Shown here piece after piece: positions 27,876 through 36,326 of a DNA stretch of 64,000 nt. A program made the translations under genes and the position numbers. Numbering within the stretch: position 1 is the first letter of the stretch; every line of letters begins with the position of its first letter. Source of the DNA: Clostridiales bacterium (lineage in GTDB: Bacteria > Bacillota > Clostridia > Saccharofermentanales > Saccharofermentanaceae); NCBI GenBank assembly GCA_017961235.1, contig JAGCXQ010000053.1:1-64000 (forward strand). Direction: 5' to 3'. Under the pieces are notes generated by a model, which was not told the DNA's origin, searched no databases, and worked only from the letters and a program-made list of their open reading frames with translations.

Positions 27876-28992
27876 GAAGTATGATTATCTGGTAGTCGGT
27901 GCCGGTCTTTACGGTGCGGTTTTTGCCCACGAGGCAAAAGCACTTGGCAAGAAAGTCCTCGTTCTCGAGAAACGTCCGCATATTGCCGGTAACGTGTACT
28001 GCGAGGATGTCGAAGGCATCAAGGTACATACTTACGGAGCCCATATCTTTCACACCAATAACACGGAAGTATGGAACTATCTAAATCAGTTCACCGCGTT
28101 TAACCGCTTCACCAACAGCCCGGTGGCGAACTATAAGGGCGAGCTGTATTCGCTCCCGTTTAACATGTACACCTTCAATAAGATGTGGGGCGTCGTGACA
28201 CCGGAGGAAGCAAAGGCGAAGATTGAGGAGCAGAAAGCCGAGATGGCGGGAAAAGAACCCGGAAATCTTGAAGAACAGGCGATCTCCCTGATCGGTCGTG
28301 ATATCTTTGAAAAACTCGTCAAAGGCTATACGGAGAAGCAGTGGGGAAGAGACTGCAAGGATCTTCCGGCGTTCATCATCAAGCGTCTCCCGGTGAGACT
28401 CACTTTTGATAACAATTACTTCAATGCACTCTATCAGGGTATCCCGGAAAAGGGCTACACGAAGATGGTGGAGAATATGCTCGACGGCATCGAAGTCCGT
28501 CTGAACACGAACTATCTCGATGAGAAAGAAAAGTGGAATGCCATGGCAGATAAGGTCATCTATACGGGCCCGATCGATGCCTATTTCGGCTACTCTCTCG
28601 GATATCTCCAGTACCGCTCGGTAAGATTCGAGACGGAGCTGCTGGATCAGCCGAACTTCCAGGGAAATGCGGCCGTCAATTATACCGACCGCGAGACTCC
28701 GTGGACGAGGATCATTGAACACAAGTGGTTCACTTTCGGAAAAGATGAGGACGGAAATGATCTTCCGAAGACCGTCATCAGCAGAGAATACAGTTCTGAA
28801 TGGAAGCCAGGCGATGAACCGTACTATCCGGTCAATGACGAAGCAAATGGTGCACTGTACAGCAAGTACAGGGAACTTGCGGACAAAGAAGAGAAAGTGA
28901 TCTTCGGCGGCCGTCTCGGAGAGTATAAGTACTACGACATGGATGCGGTCGTGGCATCGGCGCTGGCTATGGTAAAACAGCAGTTGAAGTGA
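27868..28992 (+). CDS. glf: UDP-galactopyranose mutase
   Basis: FAD enzyme that converts UDP-galactopyranose to UDP-galactofuranose, the donor for furanose galactose in surface glycans. 374 residues, usual length. Seen: N-terminal Rossmann VVGAGLYGAVFAHEA, LEKRPHIAGN, the HTYGAHIFHTNN active-site region, GYTEKQWG, and C-terminal GRLGEYKYYDMD. Start overlaps the upstream glycosyltransferase. Its presence means the surface polymer of this organism probably contains galactofuranose. Confidence 0.97.
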   Translation: MGEKYDYLVVGAGLYGAVFAHEAKALGKKVLVLEKRPHIAGNVYCEDVEGIKVHTYGAHIFHTNNTEVWNYLNQFTAFNRFTNSPVANYKGELYSLPFNMYTFNKMWGVVTPEEAKAKIEEQKAEMAGKEPGNLEEQAISLIGRDIFEKLVKGYTEKQWGRDCKDLPAFIIKRLPVRLTFDNNYFNALYQGIPEKGYTKMVENMLDGIEVRLNTNYLDEKEKWNAMADKVIYTGPIDAYFGYSLGYLQYRSVRFETELLDQPNFQGNAAVNYTDRETPWTRIIEHKWFTFGKDEDGNDLPKTVISREYSSEWKPGDEPYYPVNDEANGALYSKYRELADKEEKVIFGGRLGEYKYYDMDAVVASALAMVKQQLK

Positions 28993-29031
28993 TACATTGA
29001 GAGTATCAGCGAGTGTTCGGGAGGAATAAAA

Positions 29032-29760
29032 ATGGATAATCTGTATTTAGTGATGCCGGCGTATAACGAAGAAGCGAACATCGAGTCTGTCGTATCCGCC
29101 TGGTATCCTGTTTTAGAAGGCAAAGGAGAAGGCTCACGCCTGATCGTCGCAGATAGCGGAAGTGTGGACCGTACCCATGAGATCCTTCTTTCCCTGAAAG
29201 AAAAATACCCGAAGCTTCAAGTGCTTCCCGATACACTGAAACAGCATGGCCCGAAGCTGATCGCGATGTACAAGTACGCGATCGCACAGGGTGCAGACTA
29301 TATCTTCCAGACCGATTCCGACGGCCAGACGAACCCGGACGAGTTTCAGGCTTTCTGGGATCTGCGTGATAAATACGATGCGATCCTCGGTAACCGTGTG
29401 GTAAGAGGAGACGGCAAGTCCCGAAAGTTTGTCGAGAAGTTCCTGTGCTTCCTTCTGAGACTTCACTTCGGTGTGAAGGTGAAGGATAGTAATGCCCCGT
29501 TCCGTCTGATGAAGGCTTCTCTCGTAAATAAGTATGTGGGCAGATTCAAAGAAGACTATAATCTTCCGAACGTCATGCTGACGACATTCTTTGCATACTA
29601 TAAAGAGAACTACACGCTGCGTGAGATCACTTTTAAACCGCGTCAGGGCGGAAAGAATTCGATCAACATCAAGAAGATCTTTAAGATCGGCTGGGCGGCA
29701 CTTGCGGACTTCCGTGCTTTCAAAAAAGAGATGAAAGCGGAAAAGAAAAGAAGTAAATAA
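29032..29760 (+). CDS. GT2 glycosyltransferase
   Basis: 242 residues, GT-A fold: MPAYNEEANIE, VADSGSVDRT, and the metal motif QTDSDGQTNPDEF. Related in pattern to the enzyme at 27126 but distinct in sequence (no close paralogy). Ends in a Lys-rich tail without TM helices. GGAGG ribosome site 8 bp before the start. Same operon as glf, so probably assembles or modifies the same surface glycan; acceptor unknown. Confidence 0.87.
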   Translation: MDNLYLVMPAYNEEANIESVVSAWYPVLEGKGEGSRLIVADSGSVDRTHEILLSLKEKYPKLQVLPDTLKQHGPKLIAMYKYAIAQGADYIFQTDSDGQTNPDEFQAFWDLRDKYDAILGNRVVRGDGKSRKFVEKFLCFLLRLHFGVKVKDSNAPFRLMKASLVNKYVGRFKEDYNLPNVMLTTFFAYYKENYTLREITFKPRQGGKNSINIKKIFKIGWAALADFRAFKKEMKAEKKRSK

Positions 29761-29778
29761 AAAGGATAATAGAAACAC

Positions 29779-30954
29779 ATGAAAGAAGAAAAGAAAAAGA
29801 GAGGACTGGGAGAAGTGAAGGGTGAGGGCCTGGAGCAGAACTCCAAGGAGAAACTTGGTGAGAAACTGAGATCCTCCGCATCTTCAAAAGCGAGATCCGG
29901 TCCGGAAACAGAGAAAGAAGAACCGGCAGAAAAGAAAGAGAAGATACTTCCGGATCCATCCATTGAGAAGATGGACCGTCAGCAGGCGATGGAGTATTTC
30001 GGACTTCCGGCGTGGGCATCTAAGGAAGATCTGGACGACAAGTTCTGGAAACTAGGCAAAACTTATACCGCGCAGAAAGATGAACAGAAGCTTGCAGATA
30101 TCTCTCTGGCGTACAGTATCGCCAGCGGTGAAAGAGACCGGAAAGCGGAAGAAAAGAAGGAAGAGACCGAGGCGAAGCATTACCTCGGAAAGACTTCAAA
30201 GCAGTGGAAGGATTTCTTTCATTATGAGGGATGGAAGTTCATCGTTGCGATCGCAGTGATCATCGGCGGCTGGGCGTTCATTAATTACTATTTCCTCGCG
30301 CCGAGAGTCGATGTCCGTATGGCATCGATTGGACACTTCAGCCAGGACGTCACGATCATGGAGTATTATCTCAAGGATAATCTCGGATGCAAGAATCCGG
30401 AGGTCAGGGATGCGGATGTAGTATCCGGAAACAGCGAAGATGAAGAAGTGGATGAGTATGGTGTCCAGAAAGCGACGAACCTGATGGCCGTTCATCCGGA
30501 TATCCTGGTGTTCGATATGCCGACGGTTCCTGTTTATGTCAACAGCGGTGATCTTTATATCCTCGACGATGTTTATGAGAATATGAAAGCGACCTGGTCG
30601 AAGGAAGACCTTGCCCGGATCGAGCCGTACTACTACTCAAAAGCGAGATTCTACGAAGAGTTCCTGGATGATATGCCGGAGACCTATCAGGACGCGATGG
30701 AGCCTCTGAAGGAAGAAGACTATGTGGAACATATCTACGGATTCATCATCCGTGACAAGATCGATCAGGCATCTCTGGGATATAAGCTTCTCTGGAAGGA
30801 TCCGAATATCGAGCGTGTCATCATCTTCGGTGTAGGCGCGGGAAGCAGCGATATCAATAAAGCGACCGAGCGCATGACGAAGATCCTTGAGGATATCGAT
30901 GTGCTCAGAGTGGAATATCTTGCAGATCATCCGTATGCGGAGTCGGAGGACTGA
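29779..30954 (+). CDS. Single-pass membrane protein with degenerate J-like segment
   Basis: 391 residues. Lys/Glu-rich N-terminus (1-70), then a segment (about 72-130) with the spacing of a DnaJ domain (YFGLPAWASKEDL, LADISLAYSIASGERDRKAE) but without the HPD tripeptide needed to stimulate Hsp70. One TM helix follows (about 154-174), then a ~215-residue domain probably outside the membrane. Start 18 bp behind the glycosyltransferase. No named family recognised. The loss of HPD argues against a working co-chaperone. Confidence 0.75.
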   Translation: MKEEKKKRGLGEVKGEGLEQNSKEKLGEKLRSSASSKARSGPETEKEEPAEKKEKILPDPSIEKMDRQQAMEYFGLPAWASKEDLDDKFWKLGKTYTAQKDEQKLADISLAYSIASGERDRKAEEKKEETEAKHYLGKTSKQWKDFFHYEGWKFIVAIAVIIGGWAFINYYFLAPRVDVRMASIGHFSQDVTIMEYYLKDNLGCKNPEVRDADVVSGNSEDEEVDEYGVQKATNLMAVHPDILVFDMPTVPVYVNSGDLYILDDVYENMKATWSKEDLARIEPYYYSKARFYEEFLDDMPETYQDAMEPLKEEDYVEHIYGFIIRDKIDQASLGYKLLWKDPNIERVIIFGVGAGSSDINKATERMTKILEDIDVLRVEYLADHPYAESED

Positions 30955-30970
30955 TCTGCATCTGATGCGC

Positions 30971-31693
30971 TTAGGGATCTTCCTTAAGAAGACGGATCTC
31001 CTCGTCGGAGAGCGCGTGCATCTCACCGGGCTTCTGTCCTTCTTTAAGCGTCAGTGTACCGATCCTTTCCCTGTGTAACGTCTCGACTGAGCGTCCGGTA
31101 GAAGCGATCATGCGCTTGACCTGATGTGTTTTTCCCTCGGTAAGAATAAGCCGGCAGGTGTGATCCGGAAGGATCTCAAGCTCTGCAGGTTTTAGTTTTT
31201 CCGGCGCGTGGTCTTTCTCGTGAAGCGTCATTCCGCTTGCGAAAAGCACTTTCTCTTTTTCCGTCAGTTCCTCTCCGGAGTAGGTGACCAGATACGCTTT
31301 TTCACGATGCCATTTCGGAGATGTCAGACGATGCGACAGCTCACCGTCATTGGTGAGGAGAAGTACACCTGTGGTGTGAAAATCCAGCCGTCCTACAGGT
31401 GAGATCTTCTTCGTTTTCAAGTTTGAAGGGAGCAGATCTCCGACGCAGGGAAGACGGTCATCGCTCATCGCCGTGAGGTATCCGTCCGGCTTGTTTAAGC
31501 AGAAGTACAGATACTGTCCGGCACGGATATTCTGTCCGTCCAAAGTGAGCTCAGAAGCCTGTTCTTCCGAGATGGAAAAGCCCGGATCACGGATCACTTC
31601 ACCACGAAGACATACCCGTCCCTGCCGAAGCATATCCTTGACTTCGGTTCTGGTACCATATCCTGAATTTGCCAGCAATTTGTCTAGTCTCAT
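30971..31693 (-). CDS. RsuA/RluB-family pseudouridine synthase
   Basis: Converts a uridine in rRNA to pseudouridine. S4 RNA-binding domain at the N-terminus (MRLDKLLANSGYGTRTEVK), then the catalytic domain with the Asp-containing motif GRLDFHTTGVLLLTNDG. 240 residues, usual for the family. A second in-frame ATG lies six bases upstream (31699), but a TATAAT -10 box abuts it directly, so RNA would begin about at 31693. I therefore use the inner ATG. Convergent with the membrane protein gene at 30954 with only 16 bp between. Target (16S or 23S) not determined. Confidence 0.92.
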   Translation of the reverse strand: MRLDKLLANSGYGTRTEVKDMLRQGRVCLRGEVIRDPGFSISEEQASELTLDGQNIRAGQYLYFCLNKPDGYLTAMSDDRLPCVGDLLPSNLKTKKISPVGRLDFHTTGVLLLTNDGELSHRLTSPKWHREKAYLVTYSGEELTEKEKVLFASGMTLHEKDHAPEKLKPAELEILPDHTCRLILTEGKTHQVKRMIASTGRSVETLHRERIGTLTLKEGQKPGEMHALSDEEIRLLKEDP

Positions 31694-31699
31694 GGGCAT

Positions 31700-31726
31700 A
31701 TTATATCAAAAATCCCTATCTTTCAA
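31700..31726 (-). promoter_or_regulatory. Promoter abutting the pseudouridine synthase start, probably leaderless
   Basis: Minus strand TTGAAA (31726-31721), 15 bp spacer, extended -10 with TATAAT at 31705-31700. The expected transcript start, seven bases on, coincides with the ATG at 31693. Confidence 0.5.
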
Positions 31727-31748
31727 CGCATGTAAAATGAAAAAATTG

Positions 31749-31757
31749 TGGTATAAT
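31749..31757 (+). promoter_or_regulatory. Extended -10 promoter of the Smr/uracil-DNA glycosylase genes
   Basis: TGGTATAAT at 31749-31757, divergent from the promoter above; the start codon at 31787 is about 23 nt from the predicted transcript start. Confidence 0.55.
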
Positions 31758-31786
31758 AAATGTAGTATTTCAAAATGAGGAGTAGT

Positions 31787-32131
31787 ATGGCTGCAAGTAT
31801 TATCAATATCAAAGAAGGTATGCCGAAAGTTGATGTTGCCACCCGTAAATTACGGCTGGAACTCAATACTTTGCGCCGTGTCGGAGTCAATCAGGTGAAG
31901 ATCATTCACGGGTATGGCTCTACCGGAAAAGGCGGGCTGATCAAGACAGCAACTCATGAGATATTGCGTACGATGCAGAGCGAAGGCCGTATCAAGGCAT
32001 TCTGCCCTGGTGAGCAGTTTGGTCCTTTTGAGACGCTCGGCAGATCCATGGTCGAGAAATGTCCGGCATTCCGTAATGATCCCGACTGGGCAAAGGCCAA
32101 TGACGGTATCACCATCGTACTTCTCCGATGA
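31787..32131 (+). CDS. Stand-alone Smr-domain protein
   Basis: 114 residues. I start at ATG 31787, with GAGGAG just upstream; an earlier in-frame ATG at 31775 overlaps that ribosome site. The Smr fold, a predicted nuclease or RNA/DNA-binding module found at the C-terminus of MutS2, is recognised by a central LRLELNTLRRVGVNQVKIIHGYGSTGKGGL, the HGxGxGxL loop. Overlaps the uracil-DNA glycosylase by ATGA, suggesting a link with DNA repair, though small Smr proteins can also act on RNA. Confidence 0.85.
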   Translation: MAASIINIKEGMPKVDVATRKLRLELNTLRRVGVNQVKIIHGYGSTGKGGLIKTATHEILRTMQSEGRIKAFCPGEQFGPFETLGRSMVEKCPAFRNDPDWAKANDGITIVLLR

Positions 32132-32742
32132 AGATCTCCTGGAACGATTTTGTAAAGCAGTGTGAGAGCTGCCAGGCATGTCCGCTTGGTGCGACTAGAA
32201 CGAATGTCGTCATCTACCGTGGCAGTGTGGTCGCGCCGATCATGTTTGTCGGCGAGGGCCCCGGTGCGACGGAGGATGAACAGGGACTTCCGTTTGTCGG
32301 ACAGGCAGGACGTCTTCTGCAGCTTCTTTTAGATGCGCAGGGCTTTTCTACCGAGGACTATCATATCGCCAATGTCGTGAAGTGCCGCCCGCCGGAGAAC
32401 CGTGTGCCGACGGAGCAGGAAGCAGCTGCCTGTAAGAAGCTTCTGGGTACGCAGATACTGATCTGTAAGCCGAAGATCATCGTTCTTTTAGGAAAGACCG
32501 CATATACGCTTTTTACCGGAGATAAGAATGCGAAGATGACGCAGATCCGGGGAGCTTTTATCGAGAAGAACGGGTATCTGATCATGCCGACGTTCCATCC
32601 GGCATATATCCTTAGAAATAATAACGAGCGGGTCAAGCTCTGGAAGGATATTGAGCAGGTAAGAAGAAAAGCGGAGGAGATGGGTCTTATGGACAGACTT
32701 CCCACGCAGCCGGATATGCCGACAGAGAGACCTTCGAAATGA
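32128..32742 (+). CDS. Family 4 uracil-DNA glycosylase (Fe-S)
   Basis: Removes uracil from DNA (base excision repair). 204 residues. The four cluster cysteines are visible: C-x2-C near the N-terminus (CQACPLG), one in KCRPPENR and one in AAACKK about 16 residues on. The active-site motif GEGPGATEDEQG and the C-terminal HPAYILRN are typical of family 4. Co-translated with the Smr gene (ATGA). Confidence 0.93.
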   Translation: MKISWNDFVKQCESCQACPLGATRTNVVIYRGSVVAPIMFVGEGPGATEDEQGLPFVGQAGRLLQLLLDAQGFSTEDYHIANVVKCRPPENRVPTEQEAAACKKLLGTQILICKPKIIVLLGKTAYTLFTGDKNAKMTQIRGAFIEKNGYLIMPTFHPAYILRNNNERVKLWKDIEQVRRKAEEMGLMDRLPTQPDMPTERPSK

Positions 32743-32799
32743 TGCAGTGGCATCTGATCATGGGAAAACAAATTTTCACAGCTCCGTTGAAAAAAGGTA

Positions 32800-32828
32800 T
32801 TGCACTATTTTATGACTTTTGATATACT
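32800..32828 (+). promoter_or_regulatory. Promoter of tRNA-Gln
   Basis: TTGCAC (32800-32805), 17 bp spacer, TATACT (32823-32828) preceded by TGA (extended -10). Transcript start about 32835, 16 nt before the mature tRNA. Confidence 0.75.
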
Positions 32829-32850
32829 TTCAAGCGTTGATTTACAACAT

Positions 32851-32924
32851 TGCCGAATTGTGTAAGGGTAGCACTCCGGTTTCTGGCACCGTCTGTCTGG
32901 GTTCGAATCCTAGTTCGGCAGCCA
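32851..32924 (+). tRNA. tRNA-Gln (anticodon CTG)
   Basis: Acceptor stem TGCCGAA (32851-32857) pairs fully with TTCGGCA (32914-32920), then G and encoded CCA (32922-32924). D arm GTG/CAC with AAGGGTA-type loop, anticodon loop TTCTGGC with CTG at 32883-32885, T arm CTGGG/CCTAG around TTCGAAT. The anticodon stem is closed by a C-T mismatch at its first pair. Reads CAG codons. Confidence 0.95.
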
Positions 32925-32925
32925 T

Positions 32926-32962
32926 AAGGCTGATTCTTCAAAAGAAGGATCAGCCTTTTTCT
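32926..32962 (+). terminator. Intrinsic terminator of tRNA-Gln
   Basis: AAGGCTGATTCTTC (32926-32939) pairs with GAAGGATCAGCCTT (32944-32957), one G-T pair, AAAA loop, then a T run. Confidence 0.92.
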
Positions 32963-32970
32963 TTTACCTC

Positions 32971-32979
32971 TGGTATAAT
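32971..32979 (+). promoter_or_regulatory. Extended -10 promoter of the esterase-like gene
   Basis: TGGTATAAT at 32971-32979, directly behind the tRNA terminator, about 65 nt before the start at 33052. Confidence 0.5.
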
Positions 32980-33051
32980 CGCTCTATTCAACGGCCGGAA
33001 AAAAGTGCATACTTGAAAGGTAAAACAAAGATGAAAGGGCTTGAATGAGAT

Positions 33052-33930
33052 ATGGCAGACCGTACACCACCCTGGATCGATGAGATCCCTGAAGGAGCTT
33101 TTATTACCACGGAGCCGTCCTATGAGACGGGAAAGTATTTTGACCGTTTTAGAAATGACCAGGCGGAAGGTCTGAAGTACTATTTCTACGATCCGTCCGA
33201 GCACGGGTTTCCGAAGAAGAAAGACTATCCGCTTCTTATCTTCCTGCATGGCGGATCCAATGCGCTCGTTGGAGAGCTCTGCATCAACTATACCGGCGCG
33301 GAGTACTATGCTTCCGATGATTATCAGAAGACGCTGGGCGGCGCGTATATCCTGGTTCCTATCGCAAATGAATACAGGCTGGAAAACGGCGGCTATGCAG
33401 GCAGCTGGGATGAAACATACATCGATCCGGTCATGAAGCTGATCGATGAGTTTATCGGAAAGCATACGGAGGGTGTCGGGGTGAAGTTCCTCCTGGGAAA
33501 TTCTGCCGGAGCGAGATTTACGTTTGCCCTTGCGACGCATGCTCCGGACAAGTTCGATGTTCTGGTTCCTGTCGGAACGGACGCGATCCCGGACGACGAT
33601 GTGATGGATGAACTGGAGAGAAACGGAGTGACGCTGTTCTTCGCTGATGGCATGAGGGATGAGATCGTAAGCCATGAGAAGATCGAGAGCAGACGTGCAC
33701 GCATGGAGAAGATGAAGAACAGTTTCATCTATACACCGAAATGGGTATTTAATGCAGACAAAGGCATCGCATCGATCAACTTCGGTTTTGAGATGGGACA
33801 GCACTGCCTGATGAACGGCATCCAGTCAAATCTGATGTTCCTTGACGGGACACCGATGGATGAACGACTTCCGAATGGCGTCACCGGATGGATGGCACAA
33901 GAACTGAAAAGAAGAGAAATGAACAAATAA
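33052..33930 (+). CDS. Alpha/beta-hydrolase, esterase-like
   Basis: 292 residues, no signal peptide or TM helix, so cytoplasmic. Alpha/beta-hydrolase marks: LLIFLHGG (oxyanion region), the nucleophile elbow GNSAG with Ser151, a likely acid Asp in FFADGMRDEIV, and a late His in GQHCLMN. The pattern resembles the PHB depolymerase/feruloyl esterase group, which often cleaves plant-derived esters. Substrate unknown. Monocistronic between the tRNA terminator and the DeoR promoter. Confidence 0.82.
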   Translation: MADRTPPWIDEIPEGAFITTEPSYETGKYFDRFRNDQAEGLKYYFYDPSEHGFPKKKDYPLLIFLHGGSNALVGELCINYTGAEYYASDDYQKTLGGAYILVPIANEYRLENGGYAGSWDETYIDPVMKLIDEFIGKHTEGVGVKFLLGNSAGARFTFALATHAPDKFDVLVPVGTDAIPDDDVMDELERNGVTLFFADGMRDEIVSHEKIESRRARMEKMKNSFIYTPKWVFNADKGIASINFGFEMGQHCLMNGIQSNLMFLDGTPMDERLPNGVTGWMAQELKRREMNK

Positions 33931-33983
33931 TCGCCGATCAGGCGTATTTCTTCCCCGAAATGAAAATATATGAAAAGAAATCG

Positions 33984-34013
33984 TTGACAAAAAGATAGAC
34001 AGCCTTGTATTAT
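33984..34013 (+). promoter_or_regulatory. Promoter of the DeoR-type regulator
   Basis: TTGACA (33984-33989), 18 bp spacer, TATTAT (34008-34013). A TATACT three bases further on is an alternative with a 21 bp spacer. Confidence 0.6.
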
Positions 34014-34062
34014 ACTTTCGTTTCCTGAAAAAACGTGAGTTTCCGATGGAGGGGGAAGTAGT

Positions 34063-34839
34063 ATGATCAACGTAGAGAGAAGAAAGAGAATACTTGAGAT
34101 CCTGGAAAAGGAAAGCCGTGTTTCAACGACTGATCTTCAGGAGTGTCTCGGCGTGACCGGCGCGACGGTGAGATCCGATCTTCGTGACCTGGAGCGTGAA
34201 GGCGCGATCGTACGTTATCACGGAGGTGCCCGTATCTCCGACTCTGTTAAGCAGTCTTCCAACCCGGAAAACTATATGCTTCGTTCGGTGATGAGCGTCG
34301 CGGAGAAAACGGCGATCGGAAGAGAAGCCGGTAAATTCGTTCATGAGGGGGAGACCATCTTCATCGATGCCAGCTCCACCACTTTCCATATGATCCCTTT
34401 CATCAGTAATCTGGATAACCTTACTATCGTAACGAACGGTATCCACACGGCGATGGAGATCCAGAGATACAGTAATTTCCGCACCGTGCTGGTCGGCGGC
34501 GTGCTCCGTCCGCACTCCGGCGCGATCGAGGGACTGCTCTGCGAAGAGATGCTCCGCCGTATCAGCGGTGACAGTTATTTTGTATCGGGAAACGGATTCT
34601 CGCTGACATCCGGTCTGACCGGTCATAACTTCTATGAACTGGAACTGAAAAAACGCTTTGCAGAGAAGTGCAAGCGCTGTATCGCACTGGTTGACTCGTC
34701 GAAGCTGAATCAGGACTCCACGTCGTCCTTTATTCCGGCAGAGAAGATCGATGTACTGATCACAGACTCCGGCATAGCAGATGATCTTGCACAGGAGATC
34801 CGTGATTTCGGTATTGAACTGGTGATCGCTCCGAAGTGA
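34063..34839 (+). CDS. DeoR-family transcriptional regulator
   Basis: 258 residues. N-terminal winged HTH (ERRKRILEILEKESRVSTTD, VTGATVRSDLRDLEREG) and C-terminal DeoRC sugar-phosphate sensor (FIDASSTT, VGGVLRPHSGAIEG, DSSKL). Such proteins usually repress carbohydrate genes and are released by a phosphorylated sugar. Strong promoter and GGAGGGGG-type ribosome site. It stands alone; its targets are not obvious nearby. Its stop codon touches the stop of the convergent AraC-type gene. Confidence 0.93.
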   Translation: MINVERRKRILEILEKESRVSTTDLQECLGVTGATVRSDLRDLEREGAIVRYHGGARISDSVKQSSNPENYMLRSVMSVAEKTAIGREAGKFVHEGETIFIDASSTTFHMIPFISNLDNLTIVTNGIHTAMEIQRYSNFRTVLVGGVLRPHSGAIEGLLCEEMLRRISGDSYFVSGNGFSLTSGLTGHNFYELELKKRFAEKCKRCIALVDSSKLNQDSTSSFIPAEKIDVLITDSGIADDLAQEIRDFGIELVIAPK

Positions 34840-35781
34840 TCAGGCCGGATCTGAAACAGAGATCTTCTGTTTCAGCTGCTTCGGCGTGATATGTCTTCTT
34901 TTCTTAAACTGCGTAATGAAATAGCTTGAGGTGCTGAATCCCGTATCCAAAGCGATCTGGCTGATGCTCTTGGATGTGGTGATCAGGAGTTTTTCCGCCT
35001 CGGTAAGCCTTACATACAGAAGATAATCCGAGAAAGTCTGTCCGACGGCATGACGGAAGAAACGGGAGAAATAGCTGTAGCTCATGTTGCACATCTTTGC
35101 CATCTTTTCGGCGAGGACCGGCTGCTGATAGTTCTCGTGAATATAATCCAGAACAGTATTCAGACGCGCGATATCTTCCTGGCGGATACCCGGAGAAGAA
35201 TATACGGATATGCCGTTTTTCTCCATACGGCGAAGATACCACAGGAAGATCCTGCAGATATCCGCGCGGATCGCCAGCTCGTATCCCGGCTCCTGCTCAG
35301 TAAACTCTCTGTGATAGTCCCGGATCAGCTCCGGAATATTGGTATTTTCCAGCTCTTCTTTTCTCGCAAGAAGAGAGAAAGATGTATTGTTCCCGAGACT
35401 TCTGGTCGTTGCCATAAGGAACGGCAGAAGATACTTCGCTCCGGTGGAATATGCCGAAGAGAAGAAGAATACAGTCGGATCAAACTGCAGGCAGTAGTAC
35501 TCGCATGGCTCGAAGTGATGGAAAGCATGGACTTCGTTAACGTTGATCAGGAGCATGTCGCCCTCGTTGACCTCGATATCCTGATCCGCCATGGATGCGG
35601 AAAACCTGCCGCGGACCCCGTAAATGATCTCAACAAAATCGTGATAATGGGGAGCGATCTCACGGCAGGGACTTCCATCGTCCAGAAAATGCAGACAGCT
35701 GGCAATAGCATCTTGGAGATGAGGACGGTGAAGATCCTCGTACAATGCATTATCTGTAACGTGATTGTTCTGGTAAGACAT
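34840..35781 (-). CDS. AraC-family regulator with cupin sensor
   Basis: 313 residues from ATG 35781 (MSYQNNHVTDN). An earlier in-frame ATG at 35826 is unlikely because a TTGACA box at 35845-35840 places the transcript start downstream of it. N-terminal cupin (about 25-150, HYHDFVEIIYG, NEVHAFH), C-terminal double HTH (about 205-305: YSYFSRFFRHAVGQTFSDYL, GFSTSSYFITQFKK). Typical of regulators of carbohydrate use. Convergent with the DeoR gene. Confidence 0.92.
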   Translation of the reverse strand: MSYQNNHVTDNALYEDLHRPHLQDAIASCLHFLDDGSPCREIAPHYHDFVEIIYGVRGRFSASMADQDIEVNEGDMLLINVNEVHAFHHFEPCEYYCLQFDPTVFFFSSAYSTGAKYLLPFLMATTRSLGNNTSFSLLARKEELENTNIPELIRDYHREFTEQEPGYELAIRADICRIFLWYLRRMEKNGISVYSSPGIRQEDIARLNTVLDYIHENYQQPVLAEKMAKMCNMSYSYFSRFFRHAVGQTFSDYLLYVRLTEAEKLLITTSKSISQIALDTGFSTSSYFITQFKKRRHITPKQLKQKISVSDPA

Positions 35782-35839
35782 GGTATACTGACACTCCCTC
35801 TGTTTATTTCTACTGATAAACAACATGTTCAGAATACCA

Positions 35840-35845
35840 TGTCAA
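35840..35845 (-). promoter_or_regulatory. -35 box of the AraC-type regulator gene
   Basis: Consensus TTGACA on the minus strand. The matching -10 about 17 bp downstream is poor, as expected for an activated promoter. Confidence 0.35.
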
Positions 35846-35884
35846 GCAAAAAAAAGAAAGATTTGCGACAAAATAGTGAAATAG

Positions 35885-36145
35885 CTACGCCGGTTCCGAT
35901 GCACCCTCGGAGATGAGAAAATACTGCATTTCCAGGGATATCAGCTCAATAAACTGGGCAGGAGAGACGCCCAGTGCATGTGTGACCGCGAAAATGACGC
36001 GTATAGACGGATTTGCCTGTCCGCCCTCGAGCTTGCAGTAGTAGGAAAGGTTGATCCCGGATCTGGAAGCGACAACAAACTGGGAGAGTCCTCTTTCCCG
36101 TCTTAAGGTCCGGATCACTTTGCCGATAATGATCGATTCATCCAT
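35885..36145 (-). CDS. Small XRE-family helix-turn-helix regulator
   Basis: 86 residues. Start at ATG 36145 (MDESIIIGKVIRTLRRERGLSQ), with GAAGGAGGAA just upstream; the open frame continues further back but without any start context. One Cro/CI-type HTH (about 10-65, GLSQFVVASRSGINLSYYCKLE) and a short tail. Divergent from the pseudo-SASA gene at 36370. A 16-bp palindrome lies 50 bp upstream of its start and is its likely operator. Confidence 0.87.
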   Translation of the reverse strand: MDESIIIGKVIRTLRRERGLSQFVVASRSGINLSYYCKLEGGQANPSIRVIFAVTHALGVSPAQFIELISLEMQYFLISEGASEPA

Positions 36146-36195
36146 GATGATTCCTCCTTCTGATGATATTTTTATGTGAATATATGATATATGCG

Positions 36196-36211
36196 TACTC
36201 ATATATGAGTA
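36196..36211. promoter_or_regulatory. 16-bp perfect palindrome, likely operator
   Basis: TACTCATATATGAGTA reads the same on both strands. On the minus strand it overlaps the space between a TTTACT -35-like box and a TATCAT -10-like box ahead of the XRE gene, a good position for autorepression. It could also act on the divergent gene at 36370. Confidence 0.5.
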
Positions 36212-36326
36212 AATGAAAGATGTGCAAAAAGCCCTGAAAGAATCGGGATCGTACGAACATAGGAGAAAGATTATAGTTTTCACGCATATTGAAATGTTTC
36301 TGTGAAAAAAACGCACAATAATGTCG

